Positions 6,817 to 15,095 of a DNA stretch of 31,214 nucleotides are shown here, piece after piece. Position 1 is the stretch's first letter. Every line of letters starts with the position of its first letter. The position numbers and the translations under genes are program-made. The notes below the pieces were generated by a model. That model ran no database searches. It had not been told where the DNA came from and saw only the letters and a program-made list of their open reading frames with translations. The stretch is from a virus: the IMG/VR virus record IMGVR_UViG_3300043772_000468, positions 1 to 31,214 of that record; one strand, given 5' to 3'.

Positions 6817-6851
6817 TCGCAGCGCTGATAGCGTTACTCTTAAACCTTTAA
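6795..6851 (+). CDS. Possible 18-residue membrane peptide
   Basis: A very short frame, ATG 6795 to TAA 6849-6851, encodes MVIAAALIAALIALLLNL, a nearly pure hydrophobic helix. AAAAGAG precedes the ATG. It overlaps the previous gene in another frame and ends exactly at the terminator stem. Chance cannot be excluded at this length, but composition, ribosome site and position just before the terminator make a membrane microprotein plausible. Confidence 0.35.
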   Translation: MVIAAALIAALIALLLNL

Positions 6852-6873
6852 AGCCCCGTAAGGGGCTTTTTTT
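6851..6873 (+). terminator. Rho-independent terminator, plus-strand operon
   Basis: AAGCCCC (6851-6857), GTAA loop, GGGGCTT (6862-6868), then an uninterrupted T run to 6873. Strong for the rightward operon. Read leftwards it forms the same stem but is followed only by TTTAAAGG, so it would be a weaker terminator for the convergent primase gene, whose stop codon lies within the A/T run. Confidence 0.9.
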
Positions 6874-9127
6874 ATGCTTCAACTAATTTACGTAATTCTG
6901 ACTTCGACGCATGGGCCATGTCGGGCGAACAAAAGACGTGTTTTTTGGTGATCAACTCGCGAGAGGCAATGCGGCCACAGTCGATCCATCCGGCCTCTTT
7001 AAGGGCGTGCAGGAGGGCGGCGGGGACAATCCGCACATTAGGGGGCGCATATAGCTGCAAGTCTTCGCATACCGCGTGGAAAGGCGCCCCAATGACGCCA
7101 TTCACGAATACCCGGCCACGGGTTGTAATTAAGTTGATCAACCAGGATTCGGCGGCGCTGTGGCCGTGCTCAACCATAATCAATTTGGCCTCGGTCATCG
7201 GGGGGACAGCCGATGGGTTGAACGCTGACACATCACGGGTGTGCAGATACTCGGCCACGGCGGCGAAGCCGTTACGGGACTTGTACCATGTCCAGAGGGC
7301 CACGGCATCCGATTCGGGCAGCTTGAGCGCATCCGACCACAAGACGAACCAGCGGCGATCCTCTGAGGGCAATGAGATAGCGACACGCTCATTTGAGAAC
7401 GCCACCACGAAAACCCGGTTAAGCGCTTGGTAAGGGTGCAGTCCCTTGCGGTTAATGGGCAGCAACTCAGGCGGGGCGGCAATGATAGGCTTGAGGGTGT
7501 TCTCCAATGCGCGGCGGTCTTTGGCCTCGGCTTGGCGCAACTCGGCAATCTCCATGACTTCGCACTCAAGGGCATAGCCCCATTGGGACGTTAACTCTTC
7601 ATTTTTGACTAGCGAACAATTGTGCTTGGCAGCACCACCAATAGCCCAAAAGAACGGCGCAAACAGGGTGTCTTTGCCTGAACCATGATTGCCGCCCAGC
7701 AACACGGCGTGATTGATCTTATGGCCGGGAAACTGCACCTTGTGGGCGAAAACGTTCAAGAGGTGCTCGCGCTCGAAATCGACCGGGATCATGCGCTCAA
7801 GGTGGCGCATCCATAGCGAGATGTCGCCCTTAATAGGTGTCGGTCGGGCATCTTTCCAGCGGTTGCCGTACACCAAGCCGTCACGCGATACGAGCACCGA
7901 CTCGCCAGCGGCGTAAGTGATGCCGACCAATGACCGAGCGCCCTTGGCTTGGCGGTTCTCGTCGAACGATATGCTCGCCTCGACTTTGCGCTGGGTGTGG
8001 ATCGACAAGCATTTTATGTGCCTGAACACCGCATTGAATGACTTACGCATTATTTCGCGGCGGTCTTGCATATCAAAATAACCGTCATCATCTTGGAGGT
8101 ACGCAAAACGCTCATACCAAGATGCCTTTTCAATGCGGCCGAGTTCACGCTGCTCGACTTGAGCAATCACGGCGGCGGCTTCATCGGGGTAGTCCGGCGT
8201 AGGGGCCAGCTTGGACAATGCGCCGTCCATGACAGCGGCCAGCAACTCGTCACGCAGACCGTGCGAATGCTTAGGGCCACCTTGGGAATCAACCCACGTC
8301 AGATAGGCGGCGCTGTCCCACTCGGCGCAATGCTCATGCAAGCAACAGTAGGCGCGATTCAAAGGGTTATAGCGGCCCATCGGGTTACCGTCTGAGTGAG
8401 CCTCATGGTTTGGACAGACCACGCCCCACCATCCGCTCGAATTGCCTTTTTCCAACAAGTCGCCTTGGGTTGCAACCCACGCCAGCACATCGTCACCGCC
8501 GTCATCGGTCAGGCGAATGGATCGGTGGGTAGATGTGTCGGCAGGCAATGGCTTGACACCAAGGGCGGCGCATATCTCAGGCAGGGAAAACTCACGGTCT
8601 GGGTGGAAATCTGCCAAATTGGAAGCAAAATTGTTTTTGCCGGGCTTGAGGTTGATTGAACCGGGCAATCTAAAGTTACGCACCGCATTGATCGCGCCAC
8701 CATCGGTATAGCCTGCCTCGGCAATGGCGACAATGGCCGCGCTAAAGTCGCCCTTGGTCGGTTGGTCGTCAAGCGCAAAGGTGTAACCGTACTGGTAATT
8801 ATTGGGTGATGTCTCCATAATCCAAGTCGGGGCGATGGGTGGGACTTTGGCCTTAGTGCCAACGTCATCCAGCACCAGAAAAGCGACACGCTCACAATTG
8901 TCAGCACGGGCAGACGGGCGGTTGGCCTCAAACCGATCCAGAATGAAACAACCCGTGTTGGCGTACCAAGCCTGACCAGGCTTCCACTTTTCAGGCAGAT
9001 AAGCAGGCCAACTACACTTGAGAGCGCCATCGGCGTGGAACGCCTCGGGAACCGCAGGCTTCTGCCGCACAATCAGAACTGTCTCGCCATCGGGGGCGAT
9101 ACTTGATAAGTAATCCAGAAAATTCAT
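6872..9127 (-). CDS. Primase-helicase (RepB-like/AEP primase, zinc motif, DUF5906-type helicase)
   Basis: A 751-residue replication protein. The N-terminal third has FLVLDDVG (83-90) and FRLPGSINL (152-160), as in RepB-like archaeo-eukaryotic primases. A middle cysteine/histidine region, C238-PNH ... C261/C262 LHEHC267, suits a zinc-binding site. The C-terminal part has Walker A GGNHGSGKD (478-486), a Walker B-like VMEIAEL (524-530), and later VVAFSNERVAISLPSEDRR, typical of the virus-type SF3-like helicases annotated DUF5906. It would prime and unwind phage DNA. Its ATG overlaps the polymerase stop (ATGA) and has TGGAAA before it. Last gene of the leftward replication operon, ending at the bidirectional hairpin. 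Confidence 0.88.
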   Translation of the reverse strand: MNFLDYLSSIAPDGETVLIVRQKPAVPEAFHADGALKCSWPAYLPEKWKPGQAWYANTGCFILDRFEANRPSARADNCERVAFLVLDDVGTKAKVPPIAPTWIMETSPNNYQYGYTFALDDQPTKGDFSAAIVAIAEAGYTDGGAINAVRNFRLPGSINLKPGKNNFASNLADFHPDREFSLPEICAALGVKPLPADTSTHRSIRLTDDGGDDVLAWVATQGDLLEKGNSSGWWGVVCPNHEAHSDGNPMGRYNPLNRAYCCLHEHCAEWDSAAYLTWVDSQGGPKHSHGLRDELLAAVMDGALSKLAPTPDYPDEAAAVIAQVEQRELGRIEKASWYERFAYLQDDDGYFDMQDRREIMRKSFNAVFRHIKCLSIHTQRKVEASISFDENRQAKGARSLVGITYAAGESVLVSRDGLVYGNRWKDARPTPIKGDISLWMRHLERMIPVDFEREHLLNVFAHKVQFPGHKINHAVLLGGNHGSGKDTLFAPFFWAIGGAAKHNCSLVKNEELTSQWGYALECEVMEIAELRQAEAKDRRALENTLKPIIAAPPELLPINRKGLHPYQALNRVFVVAFSNERVAISLPSEDRRWFVLWSDALKLPESDAVALWTWYKSRNGFAAVAEYLHTRDVSAFNPSAVPPMTEAKLIMVEHGHSAAESWLINLITTRGRVFVNGVIGAPFHAVCEDLQLYAPPNVRIVPAALLHALKEAGWIDCGRIASRELITKKHVFCSPDMAHASKSELRKLVEA

Positions 9128-11007
9128 TTTCCATACCTTTCCATTATTGAGACTTCAGCGTCTAGGGGTAAACCCGCAGCCCAAATGGGTGGGGTACACA
9201 TGGTCGAACGCAATGCGTCAGCATCTGGCGCATTTGTTTCGATCACAATTTCGTCGTGAACGTGCAGCACTACATCGTCCAGTTGGCGCAGCGCAGCGCG
9301 TAAAAGATCATTGGCGACAGCCTGAGTGATATTCTCGCAGGCCAGACCCTTCCACAGACGGGCGCGGGGCCATTCTTTGGCGTCAGCGGCAGGCTTCCAA
9401 GCGGACTTGGCGTAAGTAATACCATCGGTTTCCAGACGAGCGTAGGGGTAACAAAGAACCCGGCCAGAGGGTAAGGCATACCAAAGGTGCTGGCCGTCAA
9501 ATAGATAGACGACTCGACCAATGGCTATCTCTTTACCTTTATTACGCATGGCGCGGGTGTAAGCAGATTCTAGGTCTTGCCAGTACCGAACTGCCCAAGG
9601 GTTTGCCCTACGCCATCCGTCAACCATGCGCTTGGCGTCTGACTCAGGCAGTGAAATACCGTAGGCGCGGCCCATCGCAGCGAAAGCGCCGATGCCACCA
9701 GCAAACCCGCAGGCCAACTCTTGAACCTTGCCAATTTGGCGCTGGTCTTTGTTGACCATATCGACAGGGACGTGAAAGGTCGCACTGGCGTTGACTTTAT
9801 AAACGTCCTCGCCAGACGCGAATAGCTTCAGCTTTTCCTCGCCTGCCTTGCAGTTAGACAACCAAGGGTTTACCCTAGCTTCAATAGCAGCCCAATCAGC
9901 AACGACCAGAACCTTGCCGGGGGCTGGCATCAGCGCAGGGCGCAGCATCCCCTTGAGAACATCAGTGACGCGCTTTCCAAACTGAGGAACAATCGAATGA
10001 CCGCGAACCATCGCCTGGCGCACATCATCAGGCTGGGCAGCGCACTTGCGGGTGAAGTTGTGGACTTGAGCGCCGTAGCTGCTGGCCCGGCCTGTGGCAC
10101 TGCCACCAGCAAAGACAAACGCACCGCGCACTCTGGCATCTTCTTCGTCGGCCAGTTGGGCCAGACGATTGAACTTGGCTACGCTGGATGCCCACAGGTC
10201 GTCGGCGCACTGGATGACTTCCTGCACATCTGGCGGCACACCATCGCAATTCAACAGATTAGCCCGAACGGTCTTGTCAATGCTAATCTTGCCATCCTTC
10301 TGCATCAGCTTACGAGCATCTTCATCCACACGCTCGAAAACCCAATCGCGCATCTTGGGGGAGCGAACGCTGGTGATTGCACCGCATGTCACCTCGGCGA
10401 CAATAGCCTGTATCTCAAGCAATTCAGCGGCGGCGTACTTGACTGCTGCTTTACACAGCGCCACATCCACCAGCACGCCACGGTCATTGATGCGCTCGTT
10501 GACATGGTAGTCGCCTAGTTCTTCAGCCGACAGGGGGCGCATGGACTTGCTGATGGCACGCATGGCCCGAACGTCCTGCTCACAGTAGGCAATCATTTCG
10601 GCGGTCAACTCGGCCGACTCTTCGAAAGGGGGGACGGACATCTTGCGGATGAGCGCAGCGCCCCGGTGGTCTTTCTTCATGGATGCGCCAGCAAAGCGGC
10701 CAACGTCTTCCAGCGAACCAGGCGCACAGTTGGCACGGGATTGGGCGGCGGTGCAATAAAACTGCTCCAGCGCGTAATCTTGCTGTAAGACGTACCAAAA
10801 GATCAGCCGCTCAAATGCGGCGTTGTGGGCGTAGATTATCTGGCCTGTAAAGTCAGGCAATGGGCCTGATGTCCAAGTCTGCACCTCGCCATCATCTATG
10901 GCGTAAGACATACACAGCACTTCAGTAGTGCCATGCTGGGCGTAGTTATAAACGCCTGCGGCCTTGAGGTCGCAGTGTGAACGGGTTTCAAAGTCGATGT
11001 AGATCAT
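9124..11007 (-). CDS. DNA polymerase, family A with 3'-5' exonuclease
   Basis: The replicative polymerase. I prefer ATG 11007 (MIYIDFETRS): it has TTGGAAA upstream, the same context as the next gene, and puts the exonuclease motif at the N-terminus as usual; ATG 11037 would add ten residues without a ribosome site. Numbering from 11007: exonuclease DFET (5-8), AHNAAFE (60-66), YCEQDVRAM (141-149). Polymerase motif A VVADWAAIEARV (368-379), motif B R423-x3-K427-x3-L431 with F435-A436, motif C HVHDEIVIE (582-590). Position 431 corresponds to E. coli Pol I Phe762 and is leucine here. There is no 5'-3' exonuclease domain. Length 627 fits phage enzymes of this group. Confidence 0.93.
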   Translation of the reverse strand: MIYIDFETRSHCDLKAAGVYNYAQHGTTEVLCMSYAIDDGEVQTWTSGPLPDFTGQIIYAHNAAFERLIFWYVLQQDYALEQFYCTAAQSRANCAPGSLEDVGRFAGASMKKDHRGAALIRKMSVPPFEESAELTAEMIAYCEQDVRAMRAISKSMRPLSAEELGDYHVNERINDRGVLVDVALCKAAVKYAAAELLEIQAIVAEVTCGAITSVRSPKMRDWVFERVDEDARKLMQKDGKISIDKTVRANLLNCDGVPPDVQEVIQCADDLWASSVAKFNRLAQLADEEDARVRGAFVFAGGSATGRASSYGAQVHNFTRKCAAQPDDVRQAMVRGHSIVPQFGKRVTDVLKGMLRPALMPAPGKVLVVADWAAIEARVNPWLSNCKAGEEKLKLFASGEDVYKVNASATFHVPVDMVNKDQRQIGKVQELACGFAGGIGAFAAMGRAYGISLPESDAKRMVDGWRRANPWAVRYWQDLESAYTRAMRNKGKEIAIGRVVYLFDGQHLWYALPSGRVLCYPYARLETDGITYAKSAWKPAADAKEWPRARLWKGLACENITQAVANDLLRAALRQLDDVVLHVHDEIVIETNAPDADALRSTMCTPPIWAAGLPLDAEVSIMERYGK

Positions 11008-11048
11008 TTTCCAATGCCCACTCTTGCGAATGGGCATCAGGAAATGGA

Positions 11049-11681
11049 CTAAGCGGCTACGCGACGGCGACGACCAGCAGGCGCAGCAGCCGGGGCTTCT
11101 GCTTCTGTTGTTTCACCGTCCATAGACGCAAAACTTACCACTTCAAATACAGGAGTGTATATACGTCCGTAAGACTTGTGTGCGTAGTGTTCTTTTTTCA
11201 ACTGAACAACAGGCACTGGCTTAGTCTGGTCGGAATCGACCTGAGTGGCGATGGCAACAGCCAAGGCTTGAACGCCTTTCTTACCGCCCACTGATGTGGA
11301 GGTGTAACGCGCTTCCATGCCCTTATCTTCACCAGACAAGCACTTGAGAGACATACCAACCTGAGTTTCCCAGCCCTTCTTCGCGCCAGCAGGGGCAGCG
11401 TCAAGTTCAGGCAATGGCTGAGTGACCGACACCATCTTCTCGCCCAACACCTCGCCGTCACCCCAAGCGATAAAACCGTGAACAAAGGAGAAAGGATTGA
11501 CGGCCCAAGTGCTGCCATCCTCAACTTCAGTTTGGTCAGCACCAAACACCCAATGGCCCGTCTTATCCATCTTCAGGATGACAACACCGCTTGGGCCGAC
11601 ATCTTGGTCGAGAGTACGAAGGGCGCTTGCCATAGCGGCAACGGTGGGCAAACCAGCTTGAGAGAAAGTAGTTAACTGCAT
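11049..11681 (-). CDS. Replication-module protein, possible ssDNA-binding protein (210 aa)
   Basis: Starts MQLTTFSQAGLPTVAAMASA with AGGA eight bases upstream. The centre (WAVNPFSFVHGFIAWGDGEV, LGEKMVSVTQPLPEL) is a pattern I know from phage replication clusters lying between a DUF2800 nuclease and a polymerase. The C-terminal part is a mixed Ala/Pro/Glu linker and a strongly basic RRRRVAA end, not the acidic tip of bacterial SSB. Many beta-strand segments and its position suggest nucleic acid binding, but I see no conclusive OB-fold signature. Function is therefore inferred from context only. Confidence 0.7.
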   Translation of the reverse strand: MQLTTFSQAGLPTVAAMASALRTLDQDVGPSGVVILKMDKTGHWVFGADQTEVEDGSTWAVNPFSFVHGFIAWGDGEVLGEKMVSVTQPLPELDAAPAGAKKGWETQVGMSLKCLSGEDKGMEARYTSTSVGGKKGVQALAVAIATQVDSDQTKPVPVVQLKKEHYAHKSYGRIYTPVFEVVSFASMDGETTEAEAPAAAPAGRRRRVAA

Positions 11682-11690
11682 GATAATTTC

Positions 11691-12818
11691 CTATTGGAGT
11701 TTAGAGAGAGCAGCAGAGAGTTGCTGCCCGATTAAAAGCACACTAGGGCGCGGATCATTTGCGCTTGCCAGTGTGTTACCCGAACTGATGGCGACAACGC
11801 AATCGGCTGGCAAAGCGAGTTTCTTCTTTTTAAGAATCTTCTCGGCTTTAGCTGGACTGATTACGGATGTCTCCAACACTTCGGATTCGGTAAGGCCAAA
11901 TGCAAACAGGGCGACTTTAGCCTTGTCTTCATCTGACCATGAGCGGATGGCACGCTTGGCGACCAATTTGTATTCTGGTAATTGAGCGCCCGACTCAAGC
12001 ATCTGCAACGCCAATGAACGCAGATCAGTAATCCAAGCCTCTAGCATATCGGCATTTTTTAAATAGGTGCTAATGGTCGGAGCGTCCAAGTTATCAAGCT
12101 GCGTTTTCAAAGCGCGGTCAACTGCGCCTGTCATCTTGGGGCAGATAGGCTTGGCAGTACAGAAGCGGCAATGGTCGCCAGTTGCAAAAGGCGCATCCTG
12201 ACGCTCGGACTGTTTAACTGCATAAACCAAATCCCTTTCAAATTGTTGTATGCGCTCTGGCGTTGTGACCCAGCGGCGAATCATGGGCGGCTGCACGATA
12301 ACGCACTCAACTTCTGTCGCGCCGTCAAACGCCCACTTAGATTCTTTAGTACGCATTGACGCAGCGGCGTAGAACATCAGTTGTTCGTTTTCCTCCGCGC
12401 TGACAATTACGCCATCGCCGAATTTCCAGTCTAGCACTATCGCACGGTTTCCGATACGACCTATCAAGTCAGTTGAACCAAACACACCGGGCAACAAGTC
12501 GCCAAAGCTAACGCGCTGTTCAGTGTTGTAGTTCATGTCTTGGCTAGGATCAATTTCGTCAAGCAGCGCCAGCGCAGACTTCAGCTTCTCAATGTGATCT
12601 TCGCTTAACGCCACACCATTAAAACTTTTGTCAAGCAAGCTGTATGGGCTGGCGTCACCGTCGTTTACCAACAAGTCAATGGCGGTGTGCAGGGCAGTAC
12701 CCTCTGCCATGTACTTGCTAGTCGCTTGTGGTGGCATCTGAGCCACCAAGGCCACACTGCCGGGGCAGTTGATGACGCGCTTGGCGGTCGAGCCGCCGAC
12801 GACTTTACTGTGTTGCAT
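11691..12818 (-). CDS. DUF2800-type PD-(D/E)XK nuclease, Cas4/RecB-like
   Basis: From ATG 12818 (MQHSKVVGGSTAKRVINCPG) the product has 375 residues; a TTG six codons earlier is a less likely start. Features in order: GSTAKRVINCPGS (C18), AEGTALH (38-44), FGSTDLIG with D117, VLDWKFGDG with D130 and K132, then ENEQLMFY with Q146, and a C-terminal C217-x2-C220-x5-C226. This is the layout of RecB-family nucleases with an Fe-S cluster formed by one N-terminal and three C-terminal cysteines, as in Cas4 and AddB. In phages such DUF2800 proteins sit in replication or recombination modules, as here beside a polymerase and a putative ssDNA-binding protein. No recombinase partner was seen. Confidence 0.87.
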   Translation of the reverse strand: MQHSKVVGGSTAKRVINCPGSVALVAQMPPQATSKYMAEGTALHTAIDLLVNDGDASPYSLLDKSFNGVALSEDHIEKLKSALALLDEIDPSQDMNYNTEQRVSFGDLLPGVFGSTDLIGRIGNRAIVLDWKFGDGVIVSAEENEQLMFYAAASMRTKESKWAFDGATEVECVIVQPPMIRRWVTTPERIQQFERDLVYAVKQSERQDAPFATGDHCRFCTAKPICPKMTGAVDRALKTQLDNLDAPTISTYLKNADMLEAWITDLRSLALQMLESGAQLPEYKLVAKRAIRSWSDEDKAKVALFAFGLTESEVLETSVISPAKAEKILKKKKLALPADCVVAISSGNTLASANDPRPSVLLIGQQLSAALSKLQ

Positions 12819-12963
12819 CTTCTTCTTTCTTTTCAACTGTCACAGTTGACGGAATGAAACTGTAGCCACTATAAATATTGTTGAATTCAGCGGCGGGGAT
12901 CAGACTGTTGGCATGATCCAAGATGATGCGCTCAATTTCGGCGCGGGAAAATTCTATTTTCAT
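12805..12963 (-). CDS. Small protein at head of replication operon (52 aa)
   Basis: ATG 12963 to TAA 12805-12807. The product is MKIEFSRAEIERIILDHANS followed by LIPAAEFNNIYSGYSFIPST and an acidic tail (VEKKEEDATQ). Its first half suggests a short helix, such as a small DNA-binding or regulatory element, but no family is recognised. The 3' end overlaps the start of the DUF2800 gene by 14 bases. It is the promoter-proximal frame of the leftward replication operon; ribosome site weak (GAAAG). Confidence 0.6.
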   Translation of the reverse strand: MKIEFSRAEIERIILDHANSLIPAAEFNNIYSGYSFIPSTVTVEKKEEDATQ

Positions 12964-13040
12964 ACTGTACTTTCGTGTTTACCCGGATTGGGTGAACGAA
13001 TAATAGCACAGATAAATAATAGTGTGATAAACTTTTGTAC
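12964..13040. promoter_or_regulatory. Divergent intergenic region between replication and recombination operons
   Basis: Seventy-seven bases separate the leftward replication operon from the rightward nuclease-helicase operon, so promoters for both are expected here. The right half is A/T-rich (AATAATAGCACAGATAAATAATAG). A possible rightward pair is TTGGGT (12988-12993) with GATAAA (13011-13016), spacing 17 but poor consensus. No clear ribosome site precedes the ATG at 13041. I treat this as a probable promoter region without resolved boxes. Confidence 0.4.
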
Positions 13041-13325
13041 ATGAAAGAAAAAGAAGTTGAAAAACATTTTGTTTGGACGATTGAACGTCTGGGTGGCAAA
13101 ACATGGAAGTTCACCTCACCTGGGCGCAGGGGCGTAGCTGACAGGATAGCTTGTTTGCCTGATGGCAGCACTTGGTTTGTTGAACTTAAGACCAAGGGTG
13201 GTAGGTTATCAGAGTTGCAAAAGTTGTTTGCTGCTGATATGGCTGCGCTCAATCAGAACTATGCGTGTTTATGGACAAAGGAACAAGTAGATGAATTTAA
13301 GACCTTATCAAGAGCAGGCGGCTGA
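13041..13325 (+). CDS. VRR-NUC domain nuclease
   Basis: ATG 13041 is chosen over the TTG two codons upstream. The 94-residue protein is a stand-alone VRR-NUC domain: EKHFVWTIERLGGKTWKF, then GRRGVADRI with D34, then TWFVELKTKGG with E48 and K50, then LSELQ with Q60, the standard D...E-x-K...Q order of this PD-(D/E)XK branch. VRR-NUC proteins of phages cut branched or flap DNA. It overlaps the following SNF2-type helicase by 35 bases; this nuclease-helicase pair recurs in phages and probably acts together on replication or recombination intermediates. Confidence 0.93.
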   Translation: MKEKEVEKHFVWTIERLGGKTWKFTSPGRRGVADRIACLPDGSTWFVELKTKGGRLSELQKLFAADMAALNQNYACLWTKEQVDEFKTLSRAGG

Positions 13326-14592
13326 CTTCCTGTTCGAGCGCGACAGGGCGATGATTCTCGCTCCTGTGGGCGCAGGCAAGACGGCCATTACCTTGGTCGC
13401 CATGCGCGATGCGTTACACCACGGGATCGTCAACAGATTTTTGGTGTTGGCCCCCAAACGGGTGGCTGAATCAGTTTGGGCGGCAGAAGCGGCAAAGTGG
13501 TCACCAACACTCAAGATAGCAGTAGCCGTGGGGACGCCTAAACAGCGCTTGGCTGCGTTTAATTCAGTGGCTGATGTGGTAGTGACCAACTACGACAATT
13601 TGCAGTCCTTGCCCCATCTGAATTTTGATGGGATTGTGTTTGATGAACTGACGCGCCTGAAGAACCCGAGCGGAGCCAGATTCAAGGCGCTGCACAAGTT
13701 GATCGACTGTAAGGTGCGTTGGGGCTTGACGGGCAGTTTTACCAGCAACGGCTTGGAAGATGTGTTCGGCCAGTGCAAGATCATCGACCAGACCCTGCTG
13801 GGCCGCAGCAAGGGCGCGTTCCAGCAGCAGTATTTTGTACTGGTTAACAAAGACTTTGGTGAGTGGGCGCCGCGCCCAGGCAGTCTTGAGAAAGTCATGG
13901 CAGTTATCAAGCCTGCCACGTTCGTACTGACCGGGCAGAGCAGCGAGACACAACTGCACACCGTCGAGGTGCGTTGCGATATGGACATGGCAAACTACAA
14001 GACCATGAAAGAAGAATTCGTGCTGGAAGGCATCGCGGCGGTCAACGCTGCCGTGGTGGTGGGGAAATTACAACAGTTGGCGTCTGGCTTCATTTACGAC
14101 ACCAAAGTCGTAGCGGCTGACACACCGGGGCGCTTCACCACAACCCAGACGCCAGTTTGGTACAGCAGCCACAAGTTTGACCGTCTGGATGAGTTGCTGC
14201 AAGAGAACCAACACGCTAACACCATCATTGCGTACACGTACAAAGAAGAACTGGCTGAACTGAAGCGCCGTTACCCCAAGGCGCAGACGCTGGACGATGC
14301 TGGCGTGATTGAACGCTGGAACGCTGGTAAGGTCGAATTGCTTTTGGTACACCCCAAGTCAGCAGGCCACGGTCTGAATCTACAGTACGGTGGCAGCAAG
14401 ATCGTTTTTTTGTCCTTGCCTTGGTCGTTGGAACTGTACGAACAAACAATAGGCCGACTGCACCGCAGCGGCCAGACACAAGACGTATGGTGCTACGTCA
14501 TGTTGACCAATAAAACGGTTGATGAACGCATCTGGGCGGCGCTGCATGACAAGCGTACCGTATCTGACATCGCTATGGGGGAACTATGTTAA
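13291..14592 (+). CDS. SNF2-type DEAD/DEAH helicase
   Basis: A 433-residue superfamily 2 helicase or translocase. ATG 13291 has AGGA eight bases upstream. Motifs: LRPYQEQAADFL near the N-terminus (Q-like), Walker A APVGAGKT (24-31), DEAH-box equivalent VFDELTRLK (116-124), motif III WGLTGSF (144-150), and motif V/VI LPWSLELYEQTIGRLHRSGQ (376-395). The SNF2 type is shown by the Q-x-x-GRxHRxGQ ending. It would translocate on DNA, probably with the VRR-NUC nuclease encoded just upstream. It overlaps the next small gene by seven bases (ATG inside the last codons). Confidence 0.95.
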   Translation: MNLRPYQEQAADFLFERDRAMILAPVGAGKTAITLVAMRDALHHGIVNRFLVLAPKRVAESVWAAEAAKWSPTLKIAVAVGTPKQRLAAFNSVADVVVTNYDNLQSLPHLNFDGIVFDELTRLKNPSGARFKALHKLIDCKVRWGLTGSFTSNGLEDVFGQCKIIDQTLLGRSKGAFQQQYFVLVNKDFGEWAPRPGSLEKVMAVIKPATFVLTGQSSETQLHTVEVRCDMDMANYKTMKEEFVLEGIAAVNAAVVVGKLQQLASGFIYDTKVVAADTPGRFTTTQTPVWYSSHKFDRLDELLQENQHANTIIAYTYKEELAELKRRYPKAQTLDDAGVIERWNAGKVELLLVHPKSAGHGLNLQYGGSKIVFLSLPWSLELYEQTIGRLHRSGQTQDVWCYVMLTNKTVDERIWAALHDKRTVSDIAMGELC

Positions 14593-14747
14593 GAATTAAT
14601 TTATGGAAAGCCAAACTCAAGACGGCGAAAGCCGAACTGAAAATTCGCACACGCGACAACAATGCGGCAGCACGGGCGTACAGCAAATGCGTCAAGACTA
14701 TCGCTCAACTAGAGGACAAAATTAATGCTTACTTGGCGCGTTCTTAA
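14586..14747 (+). CDS. Small basic protein (53 aa)
   Basis: ATG 14586 lies within the end of the helicase gene. The product, MLRINLWKAKLKTAKAELKI then RTRDNNAAARAYSKCVKTIA, is lysine-rich and helical, likely one long amphipathic helix or coiled coil. It overlaps the next gene by 23 bases. No family recognised; its place in the tightly overlapping operon supports it as a gene. Confidence 0.6.
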   Translation: MLRINLWKAKLKTAKAELKIRTRDNNAAARAYSKCVKTIAQLEDKINAYLARS

Positions 14748-14913
14748 TCATAAACTTTCCGCTTTGACAGAGGAAGAAGTGTTGAGGCTGCTTAACGAAG
14801 AAAAAACCATTCACAGGCGTGTGGTCGTATTGGAACGCTTGCATCAACGGTACAGCACCTTGCGTACCAACCGTGAACGTATTGAACTTTTAAAAATAGG
14901 AAGAAAACCATGA
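14725..14913 (+). CDS. Conserved small phage protein (62 aa)
   Basis: Starts MLTWRVLNHKLSALTEEEVL and contains VVVLERLHQRYSTLRTNRER. I recognise this as a recurrent small protein in phages with similar SNF2/VRR-NUC neighbours: charged, helical, with no enzymatic motif. AGAGGA lies about eight bases upstream. Ends in an ATGA overlap with the next gene. A regulatory or nucleic-acid-related role is only a guess. Confidence 0.75.
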   Translation: MLTWRVLNHKLSALTEEEVLRLLNEEKTIHRRVVVLERLHQRYSTLRTNRERIELLKIGRKP

Positions 14914-15095
14914 TTGAACAATTAAAAGAACTGTTTCGCACACCAAGCGCGACGACGCTGGCGGTGTGTGAACTTGAACAAGCGCAGCGCGGCCTGTTAG
15001 AGGCCCAAACAAGCCAAGAATACGCGCACCGTATGTCTGAGTACCACAACGACCGCATTAAGCGTCTGACGACCTATTTAGGGTATGCCAAATGA
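14910..15095 (+). CDS. Conserved small phage protein (61 aa)
   Basis: MIEQLKELFRTPSATTLAVC followed by ELEQAQRGLLEAQTSQEYAH and EYHNDRIKRLTTYL, a helical hairpin or coiled coil. It is a frequent companion of the preceding 62-residue protein in related phages, as I remember the pattern (RTP...LA..ELE.A...LL.AQ...EYA). AGGAAG lies upstream; the stop overlaps the next ATG. Function unknown. Confidence 0.75.
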   Translation: MIEQLKELFRTPSATTLAVCELEQAQRGLLEAQTSQEYAHRMSEYHNDRIKRLTTYLGYAK

